A stretch of 64,000 nt of DNA from an uncultured Comamonadaceae bacterium (GTDB lineage: Bacteria; Pseudomonadota; Gammaproteobacteria; Burkholderiales; Burkholderiaceae), in NCBI GenBank assembly GCA_946482595.1, contig CAMLSD010000010.1, positions 1 through 64,000 of the forward strand, written 5' to 3'. Positions 1 through 9,456 of this stretch are shown here, in pieces. The translations under genes were made by a program, and so were the position numbers. The first letter of the stretch is position 1. Each line of letters starts with the position of its first letter. The notes below the pieces were generated by a model that did not search any database, was not told the DNA's origin, and saw only the letters and a program-made list of their open reading frames with translations.

Positions 1-1666
1 CGCTGTCGCCCAGCGGGTCATGCGGCAGGACCCGCTGGCGCAGCACCCCTTGCGCCAGCTGCATGCGGCGGGCCTGGCTGAGCCGGCCGGCCTCCCAGGC
101 CATCGCGCAGGCGGACGTCACGTGATAGAGCGCCGACGCTGCCTGGCGGGCACCGTGTTCGCCCGACGGCCCGGCCTCGGCAACGGCCGCGGCGCGTTCG
201 CACGTTCGGTGCACGGTGCGCTCGAACACCGCGCGCGCCTGCGGGTGGACCGGGGTGTCGGCCAGCTGACCCAGCAGATGGGCCTGCAGCGCCGGCAGTG
301 ACGCCTCGCGGCGGATCGCACGCATCACGTCCAGTGCCACGATGTTGCTGGTGCCCTCCCAGATCGAGCCGAGGTGGGCGTCACGCAGCAGCCGGGGATC
401 GCTCCATTCCTCGATGTAGCCGCAGCCGCCGCGCACTTCCATCGCGTCGGCGGTGACCTTGCGGGCATCGCGACAGGCGCGGAACTTCAGCAGCGGGGTG
501 AGGATGCGTGTCAGCGCGTGCGCCTGCGTGTTGCCAGCATCGCTGCGGCGCAGGGCGTCGGCGGTCTGGAACACCATCGTGCGGGCCTGCTCGGTAGGCA
601 GCAGCAGCTTGAGCAGTTGCCGCTGCATCAGCGGCAGCTCGATCAGGCGGCGACCGAAGGCCCGTCGGTGCGCTGCCACGAACAGGGCCTCGCCACACGC
701 GCGGCGCATCAGGCCGGCCGCCCGCATGCCGTTGGACAGCCGCGAGTTGTTGACCATGTCGGCCATCTGCTGGAAGCCGCGTCCGGCCTCACCGACCAGC
801 CAGGCCTGCGCGCCCTCGAGGCGGATCTCGCCGCTGGCCATCGAGCGGGTGCCGAGCTTGTCCTTCAGGCGGATGATGCGATAGGCGTTGGCGCTGCCGT
901 CGTCGCAGGTGCGCGGCAGCAGGAACAGCGACACACCCTTCAGCCCGGCGGGTGCGCCGTCGATGCGGGCCAGCACCATGGCCAGTGCGGCATCGGGGTT
1001 GGAGCAGAACCACTTGTCGCCGTGCAGGCGGTAGCGGCCGTCGCCGGTGGGTGTGGCGCGCACGGTGGTGGCGGCGATGTCCGAGCCGGCGCCCTGCTCG
1101 GTCATGAACATCGCGCCCTGGAAGTGGCTGTCGAAGTCCTGCGTGGTCAGCATCGGCAGGAAGCGCTCGACCAGCGCCGGGTCGCCGTAGCGGCGCAGCG
1201 TGCGGGTGAGCGAGTCCGTCATCGACAGCGGGCAGCACAGTCCGAACTCGGCCTGCACGAACAGGTAGCTCAGCGCGTACTTCGCCGCTGGCGGCAGTGG
1301 GTCCGGCCAGCCCAGCACACCACCGCGGTGGCTCATGGCCGCCAGGCCGAATCGGCTGAAGGCCAGCCGCTCCATCTCGACATAGGCCGGGTGCTTGACG
1401 ATGCGCTGCACGTCGCGCCCGTCACGGCTGCGGTGCTCCAGCGTGGGGGGGTGGCGATCGGCCAACGAGGCCAGGTCGTCCAGCGTGGTGCCGGCCAGCT
1501 CGCCCAGCTCGACCAGGTGCGGGCGCAGGTGCTGGTGCAGCGTGTCGCCGATGTACAGCGGCAGCAGCCGGTCCAGGTCGGGGTCCGTGGTGTACAGGTT
1601 CTCGCCGCGGCGGTCGGGCACCGGATGGTCGGTGGCGGGTGTCTGCAGGCGGGGTGAGATCGACAT
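1..1666 (-). CDS. AidB-like acyl-CoA dehydrogenase (C-terminus cut by window edge)
   Basis: Flavin-dependent acyl-CoA dehydrogenase of the AidB/isovaleryl-CoA branch, expected to be cytoplasmic and FAD-binding. The visible protein starts MSISPRLQTPATDH and runs about 555 residues before the window ends. Recognisable family blocks are TEQGAGSDIAATT followed by GDKWFCSNPDAALAM (FAD and substrate contacts), then RGGCGYIEEW and GSIWEGTSNIVALDV near the C-terminal part, typical of AidB rather than of short-chain enzymes of about 380 residues. AidB homologues are linked to alkylation damage protection or to acyl-CoA oxidation; which applies here cannot be decided. A LysR gene diverges from it across 125 bp and is the likely regulator. 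The stop codon lies outside the window. Confidence 0.88.
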   Translation of the reverse strand, partial: MSISPRLQTPATDHPVPDRRGENLYTTDPDLDRLLPLYIGDTLHQHLRPHLVELGELAGTTLDDLASLADRHPPTLEHRSRDGRDVQRIVKHPAYVEMERLAFSRFGLAAMSHRGGVLGWPDPLPPAAKYALSYLFVQAEFGLCCPLSMTDSLTRTLRRYGDPALVERFLPMLTTQDFDSHFQGAMFMTEQGAGSDIAATTVRATPTGDGRYRLHGDKWFCSNPDAALAMVLARIDGAPAGLKGVSLFLLPRTCDDGSANAYRIIRLKDKLGTRSMASGEIRLEGAQAWLVGEAGRGFQQMADMVNNSRLSNGMRAAGLMRRACGEALFVAAHRRAFGRRLIELPLMQRQLLKLLLPTEQARTMVFQTADALRRSDAGNTQAHALTRILTPLLKFRACRDARKVTADAMEVRGGCGYIEEWSDPRLLRDAHLGSIWEGTSNIVALDVMRAIRREASLPALQAHLLGQLADTPVHPQARAVFERTVHRTCERAAAVAEAGPSGEHGARQAASALYHVTSACAMAWEAGRLSQARRMQLAQGVLRQRVLPHDPLGDS

Positions 1667-1791
1667 GGCGGGCCTCCAAGGGATGGACCCAGTATCGAAG
1701 TCACAACGATTTGCGTCCAATTCAGTTTCTGGCTGCGTCGATATGTGCCATGTATCGTCACTGGCCGTGCGGGCAGCGACATGGAGCGACC

Positions 1792-2679
1792 ATGAGACTG
1801 GAGTTTCGCCATCTGCGCTACTTCTGCGTGCTGGCCGAGGAGCTGCACTACGGCCGGGCGGCCCGGCGTCTTGCGATCACGCAGCCGCCGCTGTCGCTGA
1901 GCATCCAGCAGCTCGAGGTCATCGTCGGCGCGCGCCTGTTCGATCGCGACAGCAAGGGCGTGCGGCTCACTCACGCGGGGGGCGCCTTTCTCGATCAGGC
2001 GCGTGTGCTGCTCACGCGGGCTGACGAGGCCTGCCTGCTCGCCCGTGAGGTCGAGGCGGGGGTGGTCGGACGCTTGCGGGTGGGCTTCGTGGGTTCGGCC
2101 CTGTACCGTGGCCTGCCGCGCTGGCTCGAGTCCTTCCAGCAGCGGCAGCCGCGCATCGAGGTGGTGCTGAGCGAGCTGAACACGCAGGAGCAGGTCGAGG
2201 CGCTGATGCACGACCAGCTCGATCTGGGCTTCATCCACACCCGCCGCGTACCGCCGGCGCTGACGACACGCTTCGTGCAGAGCGAGCCCTTTCTGTGCTG
2301 CCTGCCGGCCAGCCATGCGCTGGCGCGCCGACGCAAGGTGGCGCTGGCCGCGCTGCGCGACGAAGGCTTCGTGCTGTTTTCGCGCCAGGCCTCGCCCGAC
2401 TACCACCAGCGCATCGTCGAGATGTGCGAGGCCCAGGGCTACTACCCGCGCATCCGCCACGAGGTGCGGCACTGGCTGTCGGTGGTGTCGCTGGTGTCGC
2501 AGGGCATGGGGGTGTCGGTGGTGCCCGCGCCCCTGCGGCGCGCAGGCATGGCCGGTGTCGCCTACCGGCCGTTCGATCAACCCACACCGCCGTCCGAACT
2601 GCATGCCGTGTGGCAGGCGGACGGGCCCTTGCCGGCACGCGACCACTTTCTGCAGGGGGTGCCACGCCCGCCGGCGTGA
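1792..2679 (+). CDS. LysR-family transcriptional regulator
   Basis: A 295-residue LysR-type regulator. The N-terminal winged helix-turn-helix is plain (LRYFCVLAEELHYGRAARRL, then ITQPPLSLSIQQLE), followed by the usual linker and a periplasmic-binding-protein-like effector domain that opens at about residue 90 (GRLRVGFVGSALY). The ATG at 1792 puts the HTH at the very N-terminus as in family members; an upstream in-frame ATG at 1639 would overlap the divergent gene and is rejected. It is divergent from the acyl-CoA dehydrogenase gene, the classical arrangement for a LysR regulator and its target. The effector is unknown, although aromatic or acyl-CoA metabolites would fit the context. Confidence 0.93.
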   Translation: MRLEFRHLRYFCVLAEELHYGRAARRLAITQPPLSLSIQQLEVIVGARLFDRDSKGVRLTHAGGAFLDQARVLLTRADEACLLAREVEAGVVGRLRVGFVGSALYRGLPRWLESFQQRQPRIEVVLSELNTQEQVEALMHDQLDLGFIHTRRVPPALTTRFVQSEPFLCCLPASHALARRRKVALAALRDEGFVLFSRQASPDYHQRIVEMCEAQGYYPRIRHEVRHWLSVVSLVSQGMGVSVVPAPLRRAGMAGVAYRPFDQPTPPSELHAVWQADGPLPARDHFLQGVPRPPA

Positions 2680-2704
2680 GGCCTGCCCGCCCTGCCGCGT
2701 GTTC

Positions 2705-2733
2705 TTGTATTTGAGAATCATTCGCAATAGAAT
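2705..2733 (+). promoter_or_regulatory. Sigma-70-like promoter with Fur box in the spacer
   Basis: TTGTAT (2705-2710) and TAGAAT (2728-2733) are 17 bp apart, giving a weak -35 and a good -10. Between and over them, 2707-2725 resembles the Fur consensus, with the core TGAGAATCATTCGC matching 11 of 14 positions. The element lies 240 bp upstream of the siderophore receptor gene. The repressor site overlapping the promoter implies iron-controlled transcription (inference). Confidence 0.7.
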
Positions 2734-2972
2734 CCGGCTCCGATCAACCAGCCCGCCTGGCGCGTCAGACTGACGCTGCGCCACCGGGCCGGAGCTTCGC
2801 GCCAGCCACAGCCAGCCTGCGAGCCCAGATCGCCTGCCCGGAGACCCGGTGCGGTGTGCGGGGTGGCGTGTCGAGCATCGACCGCAGCGAGGCGGCCTGC
2901 CAGGTAGGCCGCCTCCCGCATGCGCGGCCGTGTCTCCCGGGCTTTGCCTCTGCCCCGCACCCTGGAGATGCC
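2734..2972 (+). other. Long untranslated leader of the siderophore receptor gene
   Basis: About 240 bases lie between the Fur-controlled promoter and the GTG start of the receptor gene. The reading frame stays open upstream to 2856, but the sequence before 2973 does not look like a signal peptide. No known riboswitch motif was recognised by eye. Confidence 0.4.
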
Positions 2973-5165
2973 GTGAAGAAGTTCCAACACCGCGCCGTGG
3001 CGGCTGCCTGCCATCGGCCTGCGCGCACGCCTGCCCTGAACTTGAGCCTGTGCCTTGGCGTCTGCCTTGGCCTGACCGCGCCACCGCTGCTTGCACAGGA
3101 CACCCCTGCAAGCGACAGCAACACTGAACAAGGCACGCTGCAGAAGGTGGTCGTCACCGGGGCCCGCCAGAGCACCGCGACCAGGCTGCCGATGACGCGC
3201 AGGGAGACACCCCAGTCGGTCAGTGTGGTCGATCGCCAGCGCATCGACCAGGAGACGATGCTCAGCATCAATGACGTGATGTCCGGCATCACCGGCGTGA
3301 ACGTCACCTTCTACGATTCGCAGCGCCCGCTGTACTTCGCCCGCGGCTTCCAGATCACCGACTTCCGCGTCGACGGCATGCTCACCTACAGCGGCAGCAC
3401 GAACCAGGAGTACGACATGGCGCTGTACGAGCGCGTGTCGGTCGTGCGCGGCGCCAATGGGGTGCTGACCGGCACTGGCGTGCCCTCGGCCGTGGTCGAT
3501 CTTCAACGCAAGCGGCCCGGGCGCAAGCTCGCGGCATCGGCTGCCGTGACGACCGGATCCTGGGACTACCTCCGCGGTGAAGCGGACCTGAACCTGCCCC
3601 TCACGCAGGACGGGCGATGGCGCAGCCGCATGGTGGTCGCGGCCCAGGACCGCAAGAGCTTCCGCGACCGTTACCGCGAGGACAAGCTCGCGTGGCTGGC
3701 GGCGCTGGAGGCCGACCTTACGCCTGACACCACCGTCACGCTCGGCTACCAGAGCCAGGACAACAACCCCCAGGGCGCGATCTGGGGCACGATCCCGCGC
3801 TTTGCCTCGGACGGCACCCTGGCCGGGCTGCCTCGCTCGACCAGCTTCTCGCCGCGCTGGACGCGCTGGGATCGCGAGTCCGGCACGGCCTACCTGCAGC
3901 TCGAGCAGGCCGTGGGCGAGACGTGGATGCTCAAGGCGCAGCTCAATCGAACCCAGGGCGACCTCATCAGCGAACGTGTCTACGGCAGCGGCTTTCCGGA
4001 CCCGGTCAACGGCGGCGGCATGAAGCTCCTGGCCGCCGTGGGGCAGACGGAAGAAACGCTGGATGCCGTCGACGTGCATGCTGCCGGGCCGTTCGAGCTG
4101 TTCGGCCGCCGCCACGACCTGGTGGTGGGCGCCGATGCCTCGAAACTGCGGTCGTTTTCTCCCACACTGTCATCGGTGTCAAGCTGGAGCTACGTCATTC
4201 CCGACCTGACGGCCTGGGACGGTGACATCCCGGGCCTGAGCTACCGGCGCACCGGCGCGTCGCGTGTGGCGCGCACCGAGCAGCAGGGGGTCTATGCCAA
4301 TGCACGCTGGCGCGTGAGCGATCCGCTGGCCCTGATCACGGGCGTGCGCATCAGTTCCTGGAAGACAGGCACCGACAACTTCAACGCCTCTGGCGCCAAC
4401 ACCGGCACCACCGGGGCCTACAAGGTCGACAACGAGGTCACCCCTTTTCTTGGCCTGAGCTACCAGATCTCGCCGGCCTGGTCGGTGTACGGCAGCTATG
4501 CCAGTGTGTTCAAGCCGCAGAACAACAAGGACAAGGACAACAACCTGCTCGCTCCGGTGGAGGGCAGCAACCTCGAGGCCGGCATCAAGGGCGCCCTGCT
4601 CGGTGGTCGCATCGAAGCCTCGGCGGCGATCTTCCAGACGCGCCAGGACAACTTCGCGGTGCGTGACAGCACCCAGCCCGACAACTCCCTGCCGGACGGC
4701 AGCTCGGCCTTCATCGGTGTCGATGGCACGCGCAGCCGCGGCATCGAGTTCGACCTGAGTGGCCAGGTGCGGCCCGGCTGGTTCGTGCAGGGCGGCTTCA
4801 CCCATGTGTCGGTGAAGCGTCATGCGAACGACCTGATCTACGCCAACCTGCCGCAGAACTACCTGCAGCTGTCGACGAGCGTGCAACTCCCCGGTGCGCT
4901 CAGCCGCTTCACCCTGGGTGGTGGCGTGAACTGGCAGAGCAAGGTGCTGGGCTTCAACATTCCTCACCCCACGCTGGGCCGCGTGACGGTCAAGCAGGGG
5001 TCCTATGCGCTGGTGAACCTGCATCTCAACTACCGCATCAGCGACCACGTCCAGGCCACGCTGAGCGTGCGCAATGCGCTGGACAAGGCCTACTGGGCCA
5101 ACCTCGATTACCCGAACTACGGCGAGCCGCGCAACGTCACGCTGGCGCTCAAGTGGCGCCTGTGA
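2973..5165 (+). CDS. TonB-dependent siderophore receptor
   Basis: Outer-membrane receptor for ferric siderophores, energised by TonB-ExbBD. The GTG at 2973 follows a GGAG ribosome site and gives a 730-residue precursor whose first 45 or so residues form a signal peptide ending near PPLLAQ. A TonB-box-like stretch (KVVVTGA) follows, then the plug domain with TPQSVSVVDRQRID, YFARGFQ and the conserved ERVSVVRG, and a large beta-barrel running to the end. TPQSVSV and the plug layout are those of the FhuE/FpvA hydroxamate-type siderophore group. The protein ends in KWRL, so the usual terminal aromatic residue is missing. A Fur box sits upstream and a DUF4198 gene follows 62 bp downstream, probably co-transcribed. 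The siderophore itself cannot be named. Confidence 0.93.
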   Translation: MKKFQHRAVAAACHRPARTPALNLSLCLGVCLGLTAPPLLAQDTPASDSNTEQGTLQKVVVTGARQSTATRLPMTRRETPQSVSVVDRQRIDQETMLSINDVMSGITGVNVTFYDSQRPLYFARGFQITDFRVDGMLTYSGSTNQEYDMALYERVSVVRGANGVLTGTGVPSAVVDLQRKRPGRKLAASAAVTTGSWDYLRGEADLNLPLTQDGRWRSRMVVAAQDRKSFRDRYREDKLAWLAALEADLTPDTTVTLGYQSQDNNPQGAIWGTIPRFASDGTLAGLPRSTSFSPRWTRWDRESGTAYLQLEQAVGETWMLKAQLNRTQGDLISERVYGSGFPDPVNGGGMKLLAAVGQTEETLDAVDVHAAGPFELFGRRHDLVVGADASKLRSFSPTLSSVSSWSYVIPDLTAWDGDIPGLSYRRTGASRVARTEQQGVYANARWRVSDPLALITGVRISSWKTGTDNFNASGANTGTTGAYKVDNEVTPFLGLSYQISPAWSVYGSYASVFKPQNNKDKDNNLLAPVEGSNLEAGIKGALLGGRIEASAAIFQTRQDNFAVRDSTQPDNSLPDGSSAFIGVDGTRSRGIEFDLSGQVRPGWFVQGGFTHVSVKRHANDLIYANLPQNYLQLSTSVQLPGALSRFTLGGGVNWQSKVLGFNIPHPTLGRVTVKQGSYALVNLHLNYRISDHVQATLSVRNALDKAYWANLDYPNYGEPRNVTLALKWRL

Positions 5166-5227
5166 GGCCAGCGCCGCGCTTGCCACGGACCCCGATCACA
5201 CCCCATCCATTCCACAGGAGAAGCAAG

Positions 5228-5935
5228 ATGTTCCGACCCGTCATTCACCGCCTGCTGGTGCTGGCCACCGCGATGGCGCCACTTGCCGCGCAGGCCCACC
5301 ATGTGTGGCTGGAGCAGGACAACCGAGGCGCGCGCCTGTACTTCGGAGAGTTCGGCGACAACCTGCGCGAAAGCTCGCCCGGCCTGCTCGACAAGTTCAC
5401 GAAACCGCAGGCCCGGCTGATCGATCCGCGCGGCGAGTCGCGTGAACTGGCGGCCACGCGCGAGGCCAACGGCATCGCGATCGCCGGGCGAGCCGGGCCC
5501 GGCGAGGCACTGGTGGCACAGGAGTCGGGCTACCCGGCCTTCGACCGCAAGGAAGGCGACAAGGTCGCAGGACGCGGGATCTGGGTGCCGGCTGCACGCT
5601 GGATCAACGGTTTCGAGGCCCAGCCGGCCCGGCTCACGCTCGACGTGGTGCCCACCGGCCAGCCCGGCGAATTTGCGGTGATCTGGAAGGGCCAGCCCCT
5701 GGCCGAGGCCAAGGTCGAGGTGGTGGCCGAATCGGGCTGGTCGCGCGGCGTGACGGCCGACAAGGACGGCCGCTTCACGATCGCGCTGCCGTGGCAGGGC
5801 CTGTATGCGGTCGAGGTCAAGCACACCGACCGCAGCGGTGCCGAGCGTGACGGGCAGCGCTACGACCTCGCGTCCTATGTCACGACGCTGAGCTTCCGGC
5901 TGGAGCAGGGCCTGCCGTCACCCCGTCGGCCTTGA
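5228..5935 (+). CDS. DUF4198 (NikM-like) periplasmic protein
   Basis: A 235-residue exported protein with a cleavable signal peptide ending at APLAAQA and a mature N-terminus HHVWLEQ, the histidine-rich start typical of DUF4198 proteins. The family is often found beside TonB-dependent receptors and metal transporters and is thought to bind metals or act as a periplasmic component of uptake; no enzymatic role is established. The start at 5228 has the ribosome site AGGAG 8 bp upstream. It follows the siderophore receptor by 62 bp and is probably in the same Fur-regulated transcript. Its last 56 bases overlap the 3' end of the convergent aminotransferase gene. Confidence 0.8.
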   Translation: MFRPVIHRLLVLATAMAPLAAQAHHVWLEQDNRGARLYFGEFGDNLRESSPGLLDKFTKPQARLIDPRGESRELAATREANGIAIAGRAGPGEALVAQESGYPAFDRKEGDKVAGRGIWVPAARWINGFEAQPARLTLDVVPTGQPGEFAVIWKGQPLAEAKVEVVAESGWSRGVTADKDGRFTIALPWQGLYAVEVKHTDRSGAERDGQRYDLASYVTTLSFRLEQGLPSPRRP

Positions 5936-7115
5936 ACATCGCCTTGATGCCGCGCACCGCCTGGCGGATGCGCGACTCGTTCTCGATCAGTGCAAAACGC
6001 ACGTGGTCGTCGCCGTGGTCACCAAAACCGATGCCCGGCGAAACCGACACCTTGGCCCGCTCGAGCAGCAGCTTGGCGAACTCGAGCGAACCGAGGTGCC
6101 GGTAGGTGTCAGGGATGCGGGCCCAGATGTACATCGAGGCTTTCGGTCGCTCGACCGGCCAGCCTGCCTCGTGCAGGCCCTTGACCAGCACGTCGCGCCG
6201 GCTCTGGTAGGTGGCGGCGATGTCCTTCACGCACTGCTGGTCGCCTTCAAGGGCCGCGATCGCGGCCACCTGCAGCGGCGTGAAGGTGCCGTAGTCGTGA
6301 TAGCTCTTGATGCGGGCCAGTGCCGCCACGAGGTCGGCATTGCCCACCATGAAGCCCACGCGCCAGCCGGCCATGTTGTAGCTCTTGGACAGCGTGAAGA
6401 ACTCGACGGCAACCTCCTTCGCACCGGGCACCTGCATGATCGACGGCGCCTTCCAGCCATCGAACACGATGTCCGCATAGGCCAGGTCGTGCACCACCAG
6501 GATGTCGTGCTTGCGCGCCAGCGCGATCACGCGCTCGAAGAAGTCCATCTCGACGCACTGCGCGGTGGGGTTGGACGGAAAGCCCAGCACGATCATCTTC
6601 GGCTTGGGGTAGCTGCCGCGGATCGCGCGCTCCAGCTCGGCGAAGAAGTCCACGCCCGGCACGAGCGGAACGGACCGGATGTCGGCCCCGGCAATCACTG
6701 CACCGTAGATGTGGATGGGGTAGCTCGGGTCCGGCACCAGCACCGTGTCGCCCCGGTCCAGCGTGGCCAGCATCAGGTGCGAGAGGCCTTCCTTGGAGCC
6801 GATGGTGACGATGGCTTCGGTGTCGGGGTCGATGTCAACCTGATAGCGGTCGCGGTACCAGTGGCTGATGGCGCGCCGCAGCCGCGGGATGCCCTTGGAG
6901 GCCGAATAGCCGTGGGTATCGGGCCGCTGGGCCACCTCGGCCAGCTTGGCGACGATGTGCGCAGGCGTGGCCCCATCGGGGTTGCCCATGCTCATGTCGA
7001 TGATGTCCTCGCCACGGCGGCGGGCGGCAAGCTTCAGCTCGGCCGTGATGTTGAAGACGTAGGGGGGCAGGCGATCGATGCGCGCAAAGCGGCGCTTGCC
7101 TGAAGAGGCAGTCAT
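5880..7115 (-). CDS. alaC: Alanine aminotransferase (class I PLP enzyme, AlaC type)
   Basis: A 411-residue class I/II aminotransferase that would interconvert pyruvate plus glutamate and alanine plus 2-oxoglutarate in the cytoplasm. The AlaC-type N-terminus [11 protein letters not shown], the [11 protein letters not shown] block that binds cofactor, [12 protein letters not shown] and the Schiff-base lysine in [14 protein letters not shown] are all present, as is the C-terminal substrate-binding arginine region ([16 protein letters not shown]). Many betaproteobacteria keep this gene next to homoserine dehydrogenase; here it stands alone between unrelated genes. The 3' end overlaps the DUF4198 gene by 56 bp in the convergent direction. 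Function is well supported at family level, while the exact amino donor is inferred. Confidence 0.88.
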   Translation of the reverse strand: MTASSGKRRFARIDRLPPYVFNITAELKLAARRRGEDIIDMSMGNPDGATPAHIVAKLAEVAQRPDTHGYSASKGIPRLRRAISHWYRDRYQVDIDPDTEAIVTIGSKEGLSHLMLATLDRGDTVLVPDPSYPIHIYGAVIAGADIRSVPLVPGVDFFAELERAIRGSYPKPKMIVLGFPSNPTAQCVEMDFFERVIALARKHDILVVHDLAYADIVFDGWKAPSIMQVPGAKEVAVEFFTLSKSYNMAGWRVGFMVGNADLVAALARIKSYHDYGTFTPLQVAAIAALEGDQQCVKDIAATYQSRRDVLVKGLHEAGWPVERPKASMYIWARIPDTYRHLGSLEFAKLLLERAKVSVSPGIGFGDHGDDHVRFALIENESRIRQAVRGIKAMFKADGVTAGPAPAGSSAS

Positions 7116-7306
7116 GAGGTTCCTTCACGTCAGCGCCCGGAACCGTCCGAGCGACGCGCGCCGCATCGTCATGACACGGCTGGCGCATGATAGCCGAGCT
7201 CGCCCAGGTGGAGCCAGGGGGCGGGGCCTCCACCCCGCGCGGTGGATGCGCGCGGCGCGGGGGCTGCGCAGAATCCGCGGCATCGTTTCGACGGAGCCGT
7301 ACTGCG

Positions 7307-8410
7307 ATGATCACGCTCGATGCCCGGCGGCAGCAGTCCGCCCTTCAGCGCCTGCGCCAGGCTGAGGACTTGGTCGTGGGCGATGCGGCGCAACTGCCGG
7401 TGGCCCCCGCCACGCTGCAGGCCTTGACGCCGACCTCGCCCGGCGTGGAGCAGGTGTGCGCAGGCGGCCTCACGGCTGTCGTCTACAAGCTGCGCACGGC
7501 AGCCGGCGTGCTGGCCGTCAAGCAGGCGCGGCCCGAATGCCTGGTGCGCAACCTCGACGGACAGACCTCGTTCGTCAACGAGCTCTTGTGCCACGCCGAG
7601 ATCGCGGCCTGCCGCGCGCGCGGTGCCGACCTGCCCGGCCTCATTGCGCCGTGGTATGGCTCCTTGCACCAGGGCTTGATCGTCTCGCCGTGGATCGACG
7701 GGCAGCGGCCCGAGCATTTCGACGAACGCTCATTGCGCCAGCTGTACGGCCACGGCCGCACGCTGTGCGAGCGGGGCCTGTTCGAGTGGGACTTCAGCCC
7801 CGGCAACATCCTCGACGACGGCCGGCAGCTGTGGCTGTTCGACTTCGGCTACATGTACCGCTACGACCCGCTGACCCAGTTCAACACGGCCGGGCAAGGT
7901 GATGACGTGCCGGCCTTTCACTATGCCGAGCGCATCGAGACCCGCAACCTGTTCGGCTGGCTGCTGCGCCTGGAGCAGCACGACGGCATCGATGCGGCGC
8001 TTGATGCCTTCCGCCTGATGAAGACCGTGGCCCATGACTCCTTCACCGAATTCAGGGCACACCTGGCCGCGCGCGGCGCGGCGCCGACCGTGCTGTGCTG
8101 GCTCGACAGTATCCTGGCCGACTGGGCCGACGCCTTGCGCAGTGACCCGCAGGCCCTGTACCTCAAGGAGGGCTGGCGCTCCCACCAGGCCGATCTCGAC
8201 GACGACCTGAGCGGCCAGACCTGCACCCCCGCCACGCTGGCACGGGCCGACTGGCTGATCGACCAGGCGGCTCATCACGCAGCACGTCTGCGCTCATGGG
8301 GCCTGCTGCACGGTGACGCGGCCCGGCTCGATGCGCCTGCGCTGGTTGCGCAATTGCGCGGCTTGCGCCAGCGGGCTGAGCAGTTTCAAATCGGGGCCTC
8401 GACTGCCTGA
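7307..8410 (+). CDS. Protein-kinase-fold protein of unknown substrate
   Basis: A 367-residue protein with the landmarks of a small-molecule or lipopolysaccharide-type kinase: a probable ATP-site lysine in VLAVKQARPE (about residue 70), a catalytic loop EWDFSPGNIL (about residue 165) and a metal-binding LFDFGYMY motif. The C-terminal half carries no further motif I know. The ATG at 7307 has a GGAG 10 bases upstream; longer in-frame starts are rejected because they lack a ribosome site. The AraC-type regulator starts 7 bp after the stop, so the two are probably co-transcribed. The substrate is unknown; an aminoglycoside or choline phosphotransferase-like role is possible, but the sequence does not settle it. 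Confidence 0.7.
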   Translation: MITLDARRQQSALQRLRQAEDLVVGDAAQLPVAPATLQALTPTSPGVEQVCAGGLTAVVYKLRTAAGVLAVKQARPECLVRNLDGQTSFVNELLCHAEIAACRARGADLPGLIAPWYGSLHQGLIVSPWIDGQRPEHFDERSLRQLYGHGRTLCERGLFEWDFSPGNILDDGRQLWLFDFGYMYRYDPLTQFNTAGQGDDVPAFHYAERIETRNLFGWLLRLEQHDGIDAALDAFRLMKTVAHDSFTEFRAHLAARGAAPTVLCWLDSILADWADALRSDPQALYLKEGWRSHQADLDDDLSGQTCTPATLARADWLIDQAAHHAARLRSWGLLHGDAARLDAPALVAQLRGLRQRAEQFQIGASTA

Positions 8411-8417
8411 GCGCCCC

Positions 8418-9374
8418 ATGCCTTGCGCCACTCCCCTCGACGTCGACGTGTCCTGGCACGCCGCACCGGCCGGCCTGCAGCCCCTGGTGCTGGGCGTGGT
8501 GGTGTGGCGGTTCCGCTCGCCGGGCCCGCACTGGGTGCCGGTGCCCGCGCATGCGCTGGCCACACTGACGGTGGTGGCCGAGGGCAGCCTGCATGCCGAC
8601 ATCGGCGACATCGGCGACATCGGCGACACCCGCGACGCGGGGGCGCTGCCTGCCGTGCTCGGCGGCGGGCCGCTGACCCAGGCTCAGGGCCTGTGGGCCC
8701 ATGGCCCGGGCCGGGTGGCCACGGTGCTGTGCCGCGCCAGCGTGCTGCCGATGTGGACGGGTGAGGCAGCGTCGGTCTTTCGTGACGGGGCCGTGCCGCT
8801 GGCGGTCTGGGGCGTCGACGACGATCCCGGGCGATGGCAAGCCGGGCCAACCCGGCAGGCACCGTCCGCGCCGGCGCTGGCTGCCGCGCTGATGGCCCAT
8901 GTGGCCAGGCGGCTCGATCGTTCGACACAGCGCGCCACGGCCCGGCGCTTCACCGGCGCGCTGGCGCAGTGGCGGCATGAGCTGGATGCGGCTGTTCAGG
9001 CGGGCCGGCGCATGCCACTGCAACCGGGCGGCTGGAGTGAGCGCCAATGGCAGCGGGCCTGCCAGGCGGAGCTGGGCGTCGGCCCGAAGCTGCTGCACCG
9101 GCTGATGCGCCTGCACGGCAGCACCTGCACCATCGACGCCGCGGCCGCTGGCGAGGCGGCTCATGGCGCCGTGCTGGCCCATGTGGCCGCGCAGGCAGGC
9201 TACGCCGATCAGGCGCACATGTCCCGGGAGTACCGCGACCTCGCGGGCTGCGCACCCGGCACCCTGCGCGGCGGATCACCGCGTGGGGCGGACACACCAG
9301 CAAGACCCGGGGCGGCCACCCTGTCAGCCACTCTGTCGGCCCGCCTGGTGGCGCCCGCGTTTTTCGGCAGCTGA
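8418..9374 (+). CDS. AraC-family transcriptional regulator
   Basis: A 318-residue regulator. The C-terminal third holds the two helix-turn-helix units of the AraC family, the second recognisable as VAAQAGYADQAHMSREYRDL followed by GCAPGTLRGG. The N-terminal region (VVVWRFRSPGP and onward) resembles a DUF6597-type sensing domain and contains three tandem GDI tripeptides encoded by a 9-bp repeat at 8598-8627. It starts 7 bp after the kinase-like gene, with no obvious promoter of its own, so it may be expressed with it. Its effector and targets are unknown. Confidence 0.82.
   Translation: MPCATPLDVDVSWHAAPAGLQPLVLGVVVWRFRSPGPHWVPVPAHALATLTVVAEGSLHADIGDIGDIGDTRDAGALPAVLGGGPLTQAQGLWAHGPGRVATVLCRASVLPMWTGEAASVFRDGAVPLAVWGVDDDPGRWQAGPTRQAPSAPALAAALMAHVARRLDRSTQRATARRFTGALAQWRHELDAAVQAGRRMPLQPGGWSERQWQRACQAELGVGPKLLHRLMRLHGSTCTIDAAAAGEAAHGAVLAHVAAQAGYADQAHMSREYRDLAGCAPGTLRGGSPRGADTPARPGAATLSATLSARLVAPAFFGS
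8598..8627 (+). repeat. 9-bp tandem repeat inside the AraC-type gene
   Basis: The unit GACATCGGC occurs three times in a row and then degenerates (GACACC). It is in frame and encodes Gly-Asp-Ile repeats in the sensing domain. Replication slippage would change the protein by three residues per unit. Confidence 0.75.
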
Positions 9375-9456
9375 TGCACAGGCCGGGCGGCCGATTCACG
9401 CGCGCCGGCCCCTGCTGTGTCGGATTTCTTCAAGACGCTCAGAGGGACCATCAGGC

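Noticed and set aside
8598..8627. Short tandem repeats taken as a CRISPR-like or regulatory array
   Set aside because: Only three units without spacers, in frame inside a coding region, encoding Gly-Asp-Ile.
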